Positions 12,465 to 24,479 of a DNA stretch of 64,000 nucleotides are shown in pieces (the stretch's first letter is position 1; the number at the start of each line of letters is the position of its first letter). This DNA is from Selaginella tamariscina (lineage: Eukaryota > Streptophyta > Lycopodiopsida > Selaginellales > Selaginellaceae). Made by a program: the position numbers and the translations under genes. Location: the NCBI GenBank assembly GCA_003024785.1, contig PUQB01000260.1, forward strand, positions 106,230 to 170,229. The letters are read 5' to 3'. The notes below the pieces were generated by a model. The model did no database searches. It was not told where the DNA came from and was given only the letters and a program-made list of their open reading frames with translations.

Positions 12465-14220
12465 GTATGTAGGTGTGTGAGTACTCCTCTGTACTAATGA
12501 CACACACATATAAAGTACGTAAGGTATATCTATGTAACCATGGTTTTAATGCAAAAAGAAAATAGCACATCGAGATACCAAGTAGCTATTCATTTATTAA
12601 CCACTTAAAAATTGGTTTTAATAAAAGTAAATAAATACATATCAAAATATTAAGTGGTTGTTCTTTGATTAATTATTTAACTATTTAGCTTAACCATTTA
12701 AAAAATTAACTACTTAATATGAAAGTGATAACTACTATAATTAACTATTTTAATTTGAAAGTGATAAATTAACGTAAATGAATTAAATTTAAACAATTAC
12801 AACAAATATTTAAAGTATATTTTGTGTGATAAATAAATGAAATAATAACTTCTATTCATTAATAATTTTATTTATGTACAAGCATAAATTTTGAAGAAGG
12901 CATGCTATAAGAATTAATAAATAAGAATAAATTTAATACTAAATATTTGTTTAAGTAAATAATAAAAATCAATCTCTGACAATTATAAATAAACTAAATA
13001 AAATTGACTAGTATATTTAAATAATGTTATTTTAAAGTTTTATATTGTTGTAATAAAATTTCTTTAATAATCATTGCATGCCATTATATTTTGTATTAAT
13101 TAATATCCACATTGTTTTAATACACAAATTTAATGAATATATAACTAAATATATTAAAATATGATGATCTAACAATTGTACGATTCAAAACAGTGAAATA
13201 TTTCAATAAGCTGAGTGCTTAAATTCTTGTAATAAATTCTATACATTCTTAATCTATAAGTTAATCCTTTATATTTATTTTTAATTGAAGATTTTTATTT
13301 CTTTGACCATGTATATGTTACATTTTTTGTGCATATGAACATATATATAAATTAATCATAATGTCATATGTTAGGAAGCAACCCCATGCTTATTGTGATC
13401 AAACACACACACGCACGCACGCACGCACACACACTTCATTTAGGAGTAACAGATTTGATGATCAATGCAATTAAACTCAGAGTTCTCAAAATGTTATTTT
13501 AAAAGTGAAAATAATTGTCTTCTAAATGCTCGGCAGTTTATTAAGATTACATAATAAAATTTGATATTTATTAAGAATATTAATAATGTAAACATTTTGT
13601 GTTAAACGACATCAAATTATGTGATTGCTACTGTGCCAATTTTATATATTTTGAAATTAAGAACTTGAATTATTTGCACTTGAATATTAAAATTAGGATA
13701 TATGTCTAAACAGTTTATAATTAATGTATAATCCAAATAAAACTAATATATATACATACAACAGAGCTATTTAAAAAACTATAACATTTTCTTATTTGAT
13801 TTATTTCATTCCAATTTGCTATAAGATTTGATTTAAATATTAAACCATTAAATTAAGTGAAATATTAAAAATTGATAAATTGATAAAATTGATATACTTA
13901 TACGCGTAAAGATAAATGGACCGTGGGGATTGAGTATGTAAAAGGTTAAAGGAAATATTAACAACATTATAATTAGTAGAAGCAGTGTGAAGGTGCTACT
14001 TATGTAATTAAATTAAGTTAACGCATTTCCCATTGTAAAAAAATATGTTTAAGCAATGAAATTAACATTTAAATTAACTCTAAGTTTTGATTTAAACATA
14101 AATTTAAATATATAAGGATATACACAGAGAGCATCATTTTGTATAGATATAAACTAACCTACGTCTATATTATTATTAAACTTGGCACACTAAACACACT
14201 ATAAACCAATAAATATGAGC
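11376..14220. other. AT-rich intergenic region with dispersed repeats
   Basis: No gene seen. About 12000-12290 is a diverged inverted repeat of 16555-16850. About 13050-13840 is a direct repeat of 5250-6000. About 13900-14220 is the start of the duplicated PLATZ segment (matching 23930-24480). A compound (CT)n(TA)n tract lies at 12395-12453 and a CA/CACG tract at about 13403-13433. Confidence 0.5.
12000..12290 (+). repeat. arm of inverted repeat (partner 16555-16850)
   Basis: The reverse complement of this stretch matches 16555-16850 over about 290 bp. Shared blocks include 'gaagagaataaataagaa' and 'ttaaaatacattaataaatt'. The two arms bracket PLATZ copy 1. They may be copies of one AT-rich dispersed repeat in opposite orientation rather than one palindrome. 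Confidence 0.7.
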
Positions 14221-15675
14221 TCAGTACATAGGTGATCTAATTGGAATTCCCTTACGCCTGTGAGTGCGAGTAACGACTTCTTGCGATCTTCGAGCAACGG
14301 TGCGGGCATTTCCCTCTGCATGTTAATAACCAGATACTAATTATTATGTTATGTAGTTAGATGAGACACACATATAATATGCAGTGTGTGTGCGTGTGTA
14401 AGTATCTGTGTGTGGTGTTCTAGACACCCTCTTGAAATACTGAATACATTTACCTCTTCATTGTTCGTGTCAACGTACTTCCTCTTGCGGCTTTTCTTGA
14501 AAAAACTCATTGGAGGCCCAAGCTTCTTGTCGCCTTCAGATGGATTCATGGACATGCTCGTGCCGTTACTCGTATTCACCCATTCAACCTGGAAAATTTA
14601 AGTTTATATATACATATCTGCAGTGTGTGTGCCTGCGTGCGTGTCTGTGTGTGTGTTATAGCAGAAAGCTCGAACCAAGTACAATGTGGCACCATATTAT
14701 ATATGTCTACAATCCATGTATATTAATATTACAGATATATATACTCGTCATAAGACTTAACTACACAAACACAGAGCATATGTCAATGAATATGTGTGTG
14801 TGTGTGTGTGTGTGAAAACCAATTAGAAAATGCAATCAAGTAAAATGAACTATCGCATGTGTGTGTGTGTACCTTGCAAAAAATGCTGCAGAAAAACGAT
14901 TCGTTTGCCAGCTTCCGATGGCAAATTTTACAGGAGCGACAATCTGACCCAGGGTCATACTTTGGAGGCTCGTTCTTGAGATGAAGCACAGGGGCGCCGT
15001 TGATAATGTAGGGCTGAATACGTCCGACATTGAGAAATGACCTCGCATCTGGAAGCCCGAGTGCACATTGGCCCGAAGCTTTCCGTATCTGCAAACCAAA
15101 CAGCAAGTGAATACATTTCCGATTTCCAGATTCTTGGCCGAAGAACTTACCTGAAGAACCAAATGATCCGTGTGACGACAGCGAGCGCATAGTACCTGAG
15201 AACAATTCACGCAGAAATAGTTTTGAGGACGGATCGGTTTGGAGCAATTGCATGGGCTGTAGAACGTCGCGAGTAGAAGATCCCTGATCTTCTGTCCCCT
15301 TTCATTGTCATTCTGAAAGATTTGTAAACACAAAAAGAAGGAGAAGTTTGAGCAAAGACTCACCACGTCTCCGATCCGAGACCCGAACGCATGTTCCTGT
15401 GAAGAAGAAGCCGGATCCTTCACCGGCTCGTAATGCGGTTTCGCCTTTCCGATCCGAGACCGACCGCAAGAAATCGGGAAAACCACAGTCGGAAAGCGCA
15501 AGAAATGGACTGGCTGCTGATGAAATCTCTTCTGGAAAACTCTCTGGAACCCTCGTGTTTGCTGCTCACAATCTCTCTGCACCTCCGGAGAACGTGAGCA
15601 AATCGCTCCGCCTCGTAAATTCCAAGTCGAAATTGTGAAGAAACAGTGGAGCTTCTTTATACTTATCAGGATCAC
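14221..15675 (-). CDS. PLATZ-family zinc-binding transcription factor, copy 1
   Basis: PLATZ proteins are plant-specific zinc-dependent DNA-binding factors that bind AT-rich DNA in the nucleus. Exons: 15675-15364, 15312-15151, 15088-14873, 14588-14454 and a last exon ending at 14221. The domain begins at QKIRDLLLATF and has the expected Cys/His spacing (PCNC, NYFCVNC, CARCRHTDH). It continues with IQPYIINGAPVLHL and the second cluster CRSCKICHRKL, FFCSIFCK. The conserved C-terminal RRKGIP follows. In the last exon one base is missing relative to copy 2. The frame to the RRKGIP tail is kept if splicing uses the second AG of CAGAG (exon from 14313 instead of 14315). With that choice all exons are multiples of three and the protein is 305 residues. 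The start at 15675 is the only ATG I find in frame; the 104-residue leader is unusual and uncertain. Confidence 0.75.
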
Positions 15676-16900
15676 GCAGGACCACGCAGGACCACGCTGC
15701 AGGAAATCCCCTTAAATCGTTAGAACCCTCTTTTTTACGCCCAAGTCCCGGGAAGAAATAGCCGCGCCTTGTGATGTCTAGTGAAGAACAGCATGTAATG
15801 TAGCTTCTTTGTGATCAAGCCGAGAATGGCTGAAATGTGGGGGAGAGATTATCGAATCCGAAGCTGTGCTTGAAGCGCTGCAGGTGAGATTAAAAGAATT
15901 AAAGGGAAGAAACCAAAAGAACAGAAAGGGATAATATCACTGTCCGAAGAACTTCCCTAGAACGTCGAGTTTGTGAATTTAGGGTTTGAGGCTTAACATA
16001 ATTAAAACGCGGCAAAGTGCAACGTTGGAGAATGAATCGTCACCATTAGCATGTGGATTCTAAGTGTTTAAATATAGTATATATATAGTGTATAATTTTT
16101 TATGCAAATATACATTAGTAAGTTGTCTAGAGAATTTAATTTAATTATACTTTTAACAATTGTACGAATGCATACAAATGATCGAGCTTGGAAAGTGATT
16201 ATATAAAGAATGTGTATAAGGTATATACATATATAGTGTGTTTGAAAGTAGTGTAAATGCATATAATAATTATTAATTACACTATATGTGTGTGTGTGTG
16301 TGTTATATGAAAGATTTTTCATCCGGCTTTTTATATTTAATCAACTGTCATTTGTACTGGATCCATAATATTATTTATTCTTGTTAGTTAGCAAAATTGA
16401 AACGAAATACCTGCCAATATATATATGCATACATATTGGTTGTATATGTTGCATATACATAAGTTCAGACACACACACACAAAGAGAGAGAGTATATTTA
16501 GACACCTATAATGCTAAAGTATCTCAATAATCTTTTTGGGCCAATGAAATGTTCTTTAATATTATCAAAGCTTTTTGAAGAGAATAAATAAGAACATTTA
16601 TTTACTTTGTCGATAGGTGTTTCAAATGTTTCTTTGTATAAATACATAAGATCAATGTATTGATGTTAAATAAATGCTATATACAAAATTTATATAGTAT
16701 TACATAAATAAATGTTACAGTTCTTAACATTCGACGTTTCATGTAGGCATATTTGATTATAGTATTAATTATTGGATGAAGATCGTTAAAATACATTAAT
16801 AAATTGATCATAATATTACTTATAGGATAAAGTTCATTAGAACACATTTTAATAAGACACTAAATTGTTATTTTTTTAACTGCAAAATTAATACACGTAC
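15676..16900. other. upstream of PLATZ copy 1; duplicated segment and AT-rich repeat
   Basis: About 15676-16050 is the 5' flank of PLATZ copy 1 and matches the flank of copy 2 (about 26070-26480), for instance 'ttgtgatcaagccgagaatgg'-like sequence cut to its first half. From about 16070 it becomes AT-rich, with 16555-16850 the second arm of the inverted repeat. No gene seen. Confidence 0.5.
16555..16850 (-). repeat. arm of inverted repeat (partner 12000-12290)
   Basis: Matches the reverse complement of 12000-12290 over about 290 bp with moderate divergence. It ends about 50 bp before the 5' LTR of gypsy copy 2. Confidence 0.7.
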
Positions 16901-17056
16901 TGTAAAATCCATGTGTACAGCTGCACACATACTATTATTAGTGTAGTGGTTTTGATATTTGTTGGATCTATTTCAATCTGGACTAGTAGCTCTTGTATAT
17001 AAGTTATGGTTCTTGAATTAATGGATATACATATTTTTATATTCTGAGCTCTCACA
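16901..17056 (+). repeat. 5' LTR of gypsy copy 2
   Basis: About 156 bp, matching 21343-21501 and both LTRs of copy 1. It begins TGTAAAATCC and ends GAGCTCTCACA, followed by TTGGTGGAGGTGAGGGG at the primer-binding position. Confidence 0.85.
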
Positions 17057-17226
17057 TTGGTGGAGGTGAGGGGCACCTTTAATTATCCCTGTGTAGTGCT
17101 TAAATTTGTGTTTTTTTTATCGACTTTCTTTATCTTCTTAGATTTAGCTTTTCCATTGTTTATATCTATTTCTTTCTTATAGATTTTGTCTTTTTTTCGT
17201 CCATGGATCCATAACAGATAAATCCT

Positions 17227-17930
17227 TTGTATGTGAAGCAGTTACTCATGCAGTTGTTGGATGCTATGCAAATGCAATTAAACAATCACTCTCAGCTGAT
17301 AATAGTATTCACAGCCCAGGATACTCCTCCTGCTCCTGTTGCAAACCCTTGCGTCCGATCGGATTTCTTTCGCAGAAATCCTAGAGATAATGTGTACAAT
17401 TGGTTTGATCATTTCACCATGGTTGCCACATATCATTTATGGGACGGTGCTAAGTGTTTGCACGAGTTTTCTACTTGTCTTCAAGGGACGGCATTGCAGT
17501 GGTATAATGGTCTAGACATTGCAACTCGTGGAGATTGGATTATTCTTCCAGAGATCTTCAAACGTGCATTCGGGCATGCGAAAGACTGTGATAATGCTTT
17601 TCAGCAGTTGCATCGTATTCGTCAGGAGCCATTTGAGTCAGTGATGCAGTTTGGTGTTCGCTTTCGGAGCCTTTTGCTGTGTGTAGGAACGCATCAAGTT
17701 AGGTATGTTGTGGCCAGTACTTCATCAAAACCTTGTGGGGCTTGTGCATGCACTAGCTCCAGTGACTCTTAACGATGCTTTGATGCTGGCACAACGATAT
17801 GAGTTGTCACCTCTCCCACTTGCACCTTCACACTCTTTCGTTCCACTTCATGTTGGGGATGGACCTGCTCCGATGGAGGTTAATGCTGTTGCTGCTCGTG
17901 TACCAGCACAAGGTTGGGCCCGTGGGTGAG
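17227..17930 (+). pseudogene. gag of gypsy copy 2, frameshifted
   Basis: Gag frame from 17227 (QLLMQLLDAM, ALQWYNGLD, MQFGVRFRS) breaks near 17690. It continues in another frame with LVHALAPVTLNDAL, then shifts again. The zinc-knuckle region near 17945-17995 reads YWACDEVGHTYQRC in one frame, so the first Cys is lost. Confidence 0.8.
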
Positions 17931-18159
17931 GACGTGAATGGGCAGTTCATTATTGGGCGTGTGATGAAGTTGGACACACGTATCAGCGCTGTCAACAGGT
18001 TCCCGATTGGCATCCCCCATTTCCGGGGTAGAAGCCTTGGTGTCAACAATGTCTAATTGGTGCCGCTGCAGTAGAAGGTCTTAATGCAGTAGATCTTTCG
18101 GAAAACGACGAATCGCACGAGTAGAGGGGGTCCTTGTGCGAATAAATTATGATCCCTCC

Positions 18160-21100
18160 ATCTTTCTTTTGGGATTATCATCAAGGGGTTCACTTGGCAC
18201 CAGTTCATTCGGTCTTCACTTTTCAAGTTTGATTTAATTACATGCCACGTCCTATTTTCCTTTCAGTGTTGGTGAATACAGGTTCAAGTTTGTCCTTTAT
18301 TTCTCAATCTGTTGCTAACATTGCAGCCTTCATTTGCATCATGCAGTAGAACCAATCTCATTCTGTATGCTTGTTTACGAATATGAAGTTGACATTATTG
18401 TTCATGTGGATAATCGTAAACTTGTTCAATCTTTACGGGGTGCCAGCCAAGTCAATTTTCACCTTATTCTTGGTATGGATTGGTTGACTCACAATCATGC
18501 CAAGTGTGACTTCGCCCCCTGTTTGACTCTCTCCTCATCTTTCTTTCATTCTTTTACTTCTATTCCACTTGTCCATATGCTTCCACCTCTGCTTGCATCA
18601 CTTTTGTTTCACATTTATTTCCAACCATCTTCTCTTTATGTTCCTCATTTCCCTCTCTGGATTCATCAGATGATCGTTGTGTTGTAGTCGATAATCAACT
18701 CAAGAAGGAGTATGTTGAGCTTTTCAACTTCGATTTGTCATCTGAGGGCTAAGATTGCAACACGCCACCCTATTCCAACTGGGGATGCTAGGCCAATCAA
18801 GGTACCTGTGCGACATCGGTTATTAAAGGAGCTTAAGATCTTACGAGCGAATGTTAAAGAGATGGAGCATTTAATTCTGCATCGACTATCGCCCATTAAA
18901 TTATGTAACTATTTTATATGTGTACCCACTTCTTCATATTGCAGACCTTTTGGATCAACTAGGGCAGAGCTGTTGGTTCACTAACTTAGATCTTGCCTCT
19001 GATATTGACAAGTTCTGATGGCTGACATGGACATTCCCAAGACTACTTTTCAGACACCATTTGGCCTGTATGAGTTCTTGGTGATGCCTTTCGGTTTGAA
19101 CAATGCCCAACAACTTTTCAACGTATGATGGACGAGGTTCTCTGCGATATACCGGAGGTGACTATCGACTTCATCGATGATGTTTTAATCCATTCTGATG
19201 GAATGTGAGAGGAGCATGTCAGTGATGTACACAAGGTTTTGATCGGCTGCGGGAAGTTGGTTTGAAGTTGAAGCCATTTAAGTGTGTATTTGGATCCAAG
19301 GACACCACTTATCTGAGTTATCACATTTCACGTGAAAGTTTGCAAGTCGTTCCTGACAAACTAGTTGCAATTTTGAAGTTCCCTACATCGAAGTGTGTGA
19401 ATGACGTGCAATGCTTTTTGGCAAGGTACAATATCTGGGTCATTTTGTGGATCATCTTTCAAATCGTATTGCACCATTGCGGGCATTGTTGAAGTCATCA
19501 ATGACTTCTTTTATTTGGTTTAAGGATTGCAAGCAGGCATTTGCATATCTCAAAGAGCTGTTGACGACTCCCCAATTTTGGCGTACCCGGATTATCACTC
19601 ATCCTTTCATCTTGCGTGTAGATGCTTCTGACATCGGTCTCGGGGGCGTATTGATGCAGGAGAGTATGCGTGTTCTGGCCAATAACACTCCCACGTACAA
19701 GCGTCAGCAACAGCACCACGCAGAAAAGGAGTGTCTAGCAGCAATTTGGAGTTTGAGAAACTCCATGCCTACTTGCATGGTTTGCGGACATTGTTAGAAG
19801 GCGATCATGCAGCAGTCACTTCGTCTGCTCGGTGGCCTTGAAACTTCAAATTTTTATGACTTTGAAATTATTCATCGCCTAGGAAGTTCCATGGCTAATG
19901 CTAATGCTCTTTCTCGGGCTCCTCTTCTACCTTCTCTCTCTCTTTTTGCCCAAAGGAACAAGTTGTTCCAGCAGCAAGTGGACTTTTTAGACGAAGATTC
20001 GTATCATCAGCAGTTGTTGTGCTTGATGTTCAGTGTCCCTAAAATGTAGAGTTAGATTTGCCGTCTTTAGATGAAGTTCGGGAAGCTCAAAAGGTTGAGC
20101 TATGGATTTGAAGGCTTCATGATGGGTTTGAGAATCCTGTATCACTTGTTGATGACTTGCCTTTTAGGCATTTACATTCGTAATATTGCCTTCAGGACAA
20201 CTTTCTTTATTTTGTGGGGACTGATCCAAATGATCATATTTACGGTTGGTGGTGCCTTCGGTCTTCCTCCATGCTTACCATGACTCTCCTATTCTTGGCA
20301 ACACATGGGACATCGTCATGTGATGGAAAAGCTATGCAGATCTTTTTATTGGCCAGAGTTGCAAGGAGATGTGATTCAGTATGTGCGTAGCTCTGTGTGG
20401 TGCCAAGCTCGCAATACTCCCCATGTGCTTCGGAAGGACGGTTGGAGTCAATTGTAGTTTCTCATCCGTTTGAGTTGGTGACATTTAATTTGATAGGACC
20501 TTTTTCACGGTCAACTACTGGTAATGAGTACGTTATTATTGCTTATGATTATCTAACTCGTTGGGTAAAAGTTGGTGCTCTTGCTAGTGCAATTGCTTTT
20601 GCTGTTGATCAGTTTTTTTTTTAAAATCGGGTCGTGTTTCAACATTCTTGTTCGAAGCAAATTCTCTCGGATAATGGTTCTGCATTTATGGCTAAGGCAT
20701 TTCATGTTTTGACGTCTCGACATGATGATCGCGAAGTATGTGAACTTTTAACATTTGGATTGGGATGGTTATCTACCGTCTCTCCGATATACTTATGTCA
20801 TTAGAGTACAAAGTTCCATTGGTACTTCCCCATATAAGCTCTTGTATGGTCATGACCGGTGTTGCCAACAGAGTTGGGTTTGCCTTCTCGGTTGCTGCGA
20901 GCTGCTGATGCTAGGTCATGAGATCGGTATCTGATGGGCATTCTTCCATTGGTTCATGCGGAGTCAGTAAAACTTGGGCTGCGTACAAGTAGGACAACAA
21001 TAATACTACAACTCGCACCATTATCCTCCTGCGGAGTACAAGGTTGATAAACTGGTGTTGGTTCGTTTTCCCAAGCTTATGGTACATAGTTAATAGTCTC

Positions 21101-21290
21101 CTTAGTGAAAAGGACCGTATTGAGTGCTACGGCAAGTAGGGCCGCAGGTTTATGAGGTTCGCACGACATTCAACCCGATCCTCCGGAGATTGTACATGTG
21201 CAATGGTTGAAGCATTTTACAACAGAATAAGTTGTGGTGCCGCTTACAAATCCACTAGTGCCTCCTTCTGATGTTCCTCTAAATCCGGCC
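18160..21290 (+). pseudogene. pol of gypsy copy 2, heavily degraded
   Basis: Fragments in three frames show protease (LVNTGSS near 18270, catalytic Asp to Asn), RT ([17 protein letters not shown] near 19060 and DFIDDVLIHSDGM near 19170, followed by a stop), RNase H (RVDASDIGLGG near 19615) and integrase. Integrase shows FELVTFNLIGPF near 20475, where the first catalytic Asp is Asn, and SDNG near 20670. Compared with copy 1, part of the block after SDNG up to the catalytic Glu is missing. It cannot encode an active polyprotein. Confidence 0.8.
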
Positions 21291-21342
21291 CATTTACAAA
21301 AGAACCCTAACTAACTTACATCCTTCCGAGATGAGGGGATGA

Positions 21343-21501
21343 TGTAATATCCATGTGTACGGTTGTAGGTGCACATACTATTATTAGCGTAGTGAGTTTT
21401 AATAGCTGTCGAATTGGTTTCAATCTGGACCATTCGCTCTTGTATATAAGTTAGGGTTTTTGAACTAATGAATATACACATTTCTATATTCTGAGCTTTC
21501 A
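21343..21501 (+). repeat. 3' LTR of gypsy copy 2
   Basis: About 159 bp, matching 16901-17056. Its end reads GAGCTTTCA, shorter than GAGCTCTCACA in the 5' LTR, so the right boundary is approximate. Confidence 0.8.
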
Positions 21502-23485
21502 AGTGCTACTTAAAAACAAAATTATTTATAAATGGGTTACTCATGTAATACATGAATGTAGTATGTGTGCGAAAGAGCAACGAAGGGAATTGATTTCAAA
21601 TTATGTATAGAGCTTATTTATTAACTGGGCCATAAACTTTAAATATCCTCTATTATGTCATTTAGTTAATCCATGGAAAATCACTATTAAAGAAGATTGT
21701 GATTTAATATATTTCCTTTTATAAAGATCTTACTTTTAAATTTTATGAAAGCTTAAATAAAAAATTTAAAAACTTATTTGAATAAAGATGCATGCATCCA
21801 CACACACATACAAACATGCCTATATGGTGTAGGTATAACTGCATGTGTATATACAGAAGCAATATGCTTTCTAATTGTGTATAGGTTGTAGATGCTCATG
21901 TGTGATATATATACACACATCATAAGCTTATATCTATGTATTTATGTAGATATGATATTGTATTGATATCTGTATGTATAATACAAGCTGCAACCCGTAA
22001 GGTAAATCCGTAAGTCCAGGCATTTTTTAAATGTACAAAACCGACAAGTAAAGTACAAGGGTGCCATATGGATAGTTGCATGATGACACATCTATATGTA
22101 TCTGTAGGTGTATGTAAGCTTATGTTTGCACCTTATAAACATATACCAAATTAGTATTGTATGTCTATAGCATACATAGTTTTATGACGCTTTGTTGCCT
22201 TAAGTGATATCTCAAGGGGTAAGTTATAATATCTTTAACTCTATTACATAGGTATGTGCAGAGCATATATCTTTAGTAGGGTTAAAGCATGAATCTATTT
22301 AAATTTTTTGGGGCATGATCATTAAAGCCTACTTGAATTATCTTTAAGGTTTTAATGTAATTGTTCTAGGGACTTAGGTTAGGACCTTAAATGTTATGCT
22401 TATTTAAGTATTTAAAATAGGTTTTTGAGGTTGTTTTAATGCTGCTCACATAAGGTGTTGACGTTGATAGCCATTAAGCAATTACATATTGACCCTTCGA
22501 GTAAAAACTCTAATAATAATATAACTTCAATATGGTGCATAACTATTTTATGACAATAAATGTGAAAGTAAAATTACATGCTTAGTTTTTAATTGTTTTA
22601 TAACGTCCTTCATCATGTTATATTATAAGTTATAATAACCCATATTTAAAAAGATCCTTTATAAATAAAAACCTAAACAGATTTTGTGCAATTATGATTA
22701 TCAAAACCATCTTTTTAATGAAAAATAATAAAAATGACACAATCTTAACATAAAGATGTAAAAAGCCTTCTTATTTTCAAATTTTATCTTAAAATAAACA
22801 AAAATCTAATGTTTTATTGCATGACATCTTTTCAATCTCATAATAAATAAATTAAAACCCATTTCAAATTATAAACCATTGTGTTGGTGCATACCAAAGT
22901 ATAACAAATACATAATTACATTTTTTAAATCACTATTGATTATATTAATGACACTTTTAAGAATTGAATTAAATAAATGACATTGTGTAAATAAGTCAAA
23001 AATATATATATATAAAAAGAGCTGTAGCAATGCATAATGATAATCAAAACGTAGATTTAATGTTATAACTCTTGGAAAATATTTTATTAATAATAAATAG
23101 ATTTTCAACACATTGTTGTTCATTGTCTAATACTCACTTTGTGCATCATTTGACTCACAAAGTGAAATGGCTTCTCCTTTTGTATAATTCATAAAGTGAG
23201 ATGGTTCCTCACTTGGTGAACGGACTAACTCACTAAGTGAGCATGACACATGTATTTAAATGAATGGTATATGCATATATGTATGAATACTATGCATGGC
23301 ATAATGACCATGCATTTGTACATCATACCATGAATAAGTACCTTATGTGCATACATTATACATGCATTAGTGGGGAACATAATATTGCATTTAAACTAGG
23401 TTCTTGAAAATGTCTATTGTATATTAAATTTATAATTAGACATTTTGCATTTGGTATGACTCAACTTTGACATGAAAATAAATTC
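21502..23485. other. AT-rich intergenic region
   Basis: No gene seen. About 23130-23245 holds three imperfect repeats of a 'cactttgtg' / 'cactaagtgag' type. Otherwise only low-complexity AT-rich sequence is visible. Confidence 0.45.
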
Positions 23486-23795
23486 TCTTTCAAATTTAAA
23501 GGATTCGGACTACTTAACTTATCCTCGGGTTCATACCTAGTACGCTTCATGTTCTCGATCTCTCGCATAACCCATTTTCAAGGTTGCGTACCAAGAAGCA
23601 TCGGAGATCTTACTGAGTTTCATATTGTGGACCTTTCTTTCAACAGGCTGACCGGTGGCACTCCCATAGAGCTTATGCAGTCTCAACCTCTCCAACAACA
23701 TGCTCTCTTGACAGAATTCAAATGGGTCGCATGCATTCCATGCTTCCTCGTTTTCAAATAACCCATGTGGATCTCCACTTCCACCTTGCAGATTG
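23486..23795 (+). pseudogene. LRR receptor-like protein fragment
   Basis: Different frames give pieces of leucine-rich repeats: VPRSIGDLTEF, VDLSFNRLTGGTP (LxLSxNxLTGxxP), then LNLSNNMLS and the cap-like FSNNPCGSPLPPC. The last is typical of the end of an LRR ectodomain in plant receptor-like kinases and proteins. Frame changes and a stop after NNMLS show it is dead. No kinase or membrane segment follows. It lies between gypsy copy 2 and PLATZ copy 2. Confidence 0.65.
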
Positions 23796-24124
23796 ATTAT
23801 TATTTCTCAAAAATAAAATAGAGTAAAATAATGCACACAGCATATTACATAAGGTATATCTAAGTTTTGATTTAAAATTTTAAACCACTCATTTAAATTT
23901 TTAAATTAAGTTATATATCAGATGTGTTTAAAGATAAATGGACCGTTGAGTATGCAAAAGGTTAAAGGAAAATTTAAAAACATTATTGTTTTAAATTAAG
24001 GTAATGTGAAGTAATATCTAAAATTAATATTTAAAGTTTTGATTTAACCTAAATTCACACACATATACAGAATAGTACATGTAAGAGTTTATGTATATGT
24101 AATGATTTTTTATCTTAGACAACT

Positions 24125-24177
<53 letters not shown>

Positions 24178-24479
24178 ATTGCACTATAACTTCTGCATTC
24201 ATATATACATATACATGAGATGTCTTTCTCATTGAACCCTTGTTTACCATTGGGGCAATATGAAAGTATATGAATTCTGTTTGTTATATTATATATACAT
24301 TCTTCCTTACTCTTTACCATTGTAGTTTTGTTTCTCTTGACATTGTTTATTTTGGTTTATATTACCATTATAAACTAATCTACGTGTATAATATTATTAA
24401 ACTTCGCACACTAAATGGCACAATGTCCTGCTTAAATCATACTATAAACTAATAAATATGCGAATAAAGAAATATTAGC
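23796..24479. other. AT-rich sequence downstream of PLATZ copy 2
   Basis: The first part of the duplicated segment: about 23930-24010 matches 13900-14000. A (CA)n tract of about 40 bp lies at 24126-24165, followed by TA repeats. No gene seen. Confidence 0.5.

Larger units (their letters stand above)
16901..21501 (+). mobile_element. Ty3/gypsy LTR retrotransposon, copy 2 (short-LTR family)
   Basis: Same family as the element at 247-5143, in the opposite orientation. The 5' LTR is 16901-17056 (starts TGTAAAATCC) and the 3' LTR about 21343-21501 (starts TGTAATATCC), preceded by the purine tract GATGAGGGGATGA. The order is gag, protease, RT, RNase H, integrase. It is far more decayed than copy 1: many frameshifts and stops, the first zinc-knuckle Cys replaced by Tyr, the protease DTG changed to NTG, and part of the RT and integrase deleted. 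No target duplication is visible. It sits between the two PLATZ copies, so it inserted near or after that segmental duplication. Confidence 0.9.

Noticed and set aside
12315..12509. ORF with long Arg-Glu repeats
   Set aside because: It is a translation of a (CT)n(TA)n microsatellite.
14836..15675. PLATZ copy 1 as one unspliced 279-codon ORF
   Set aside because: It crosses clear GT-AG introns; the conserved PLATZ residues follow only the spliced reading.
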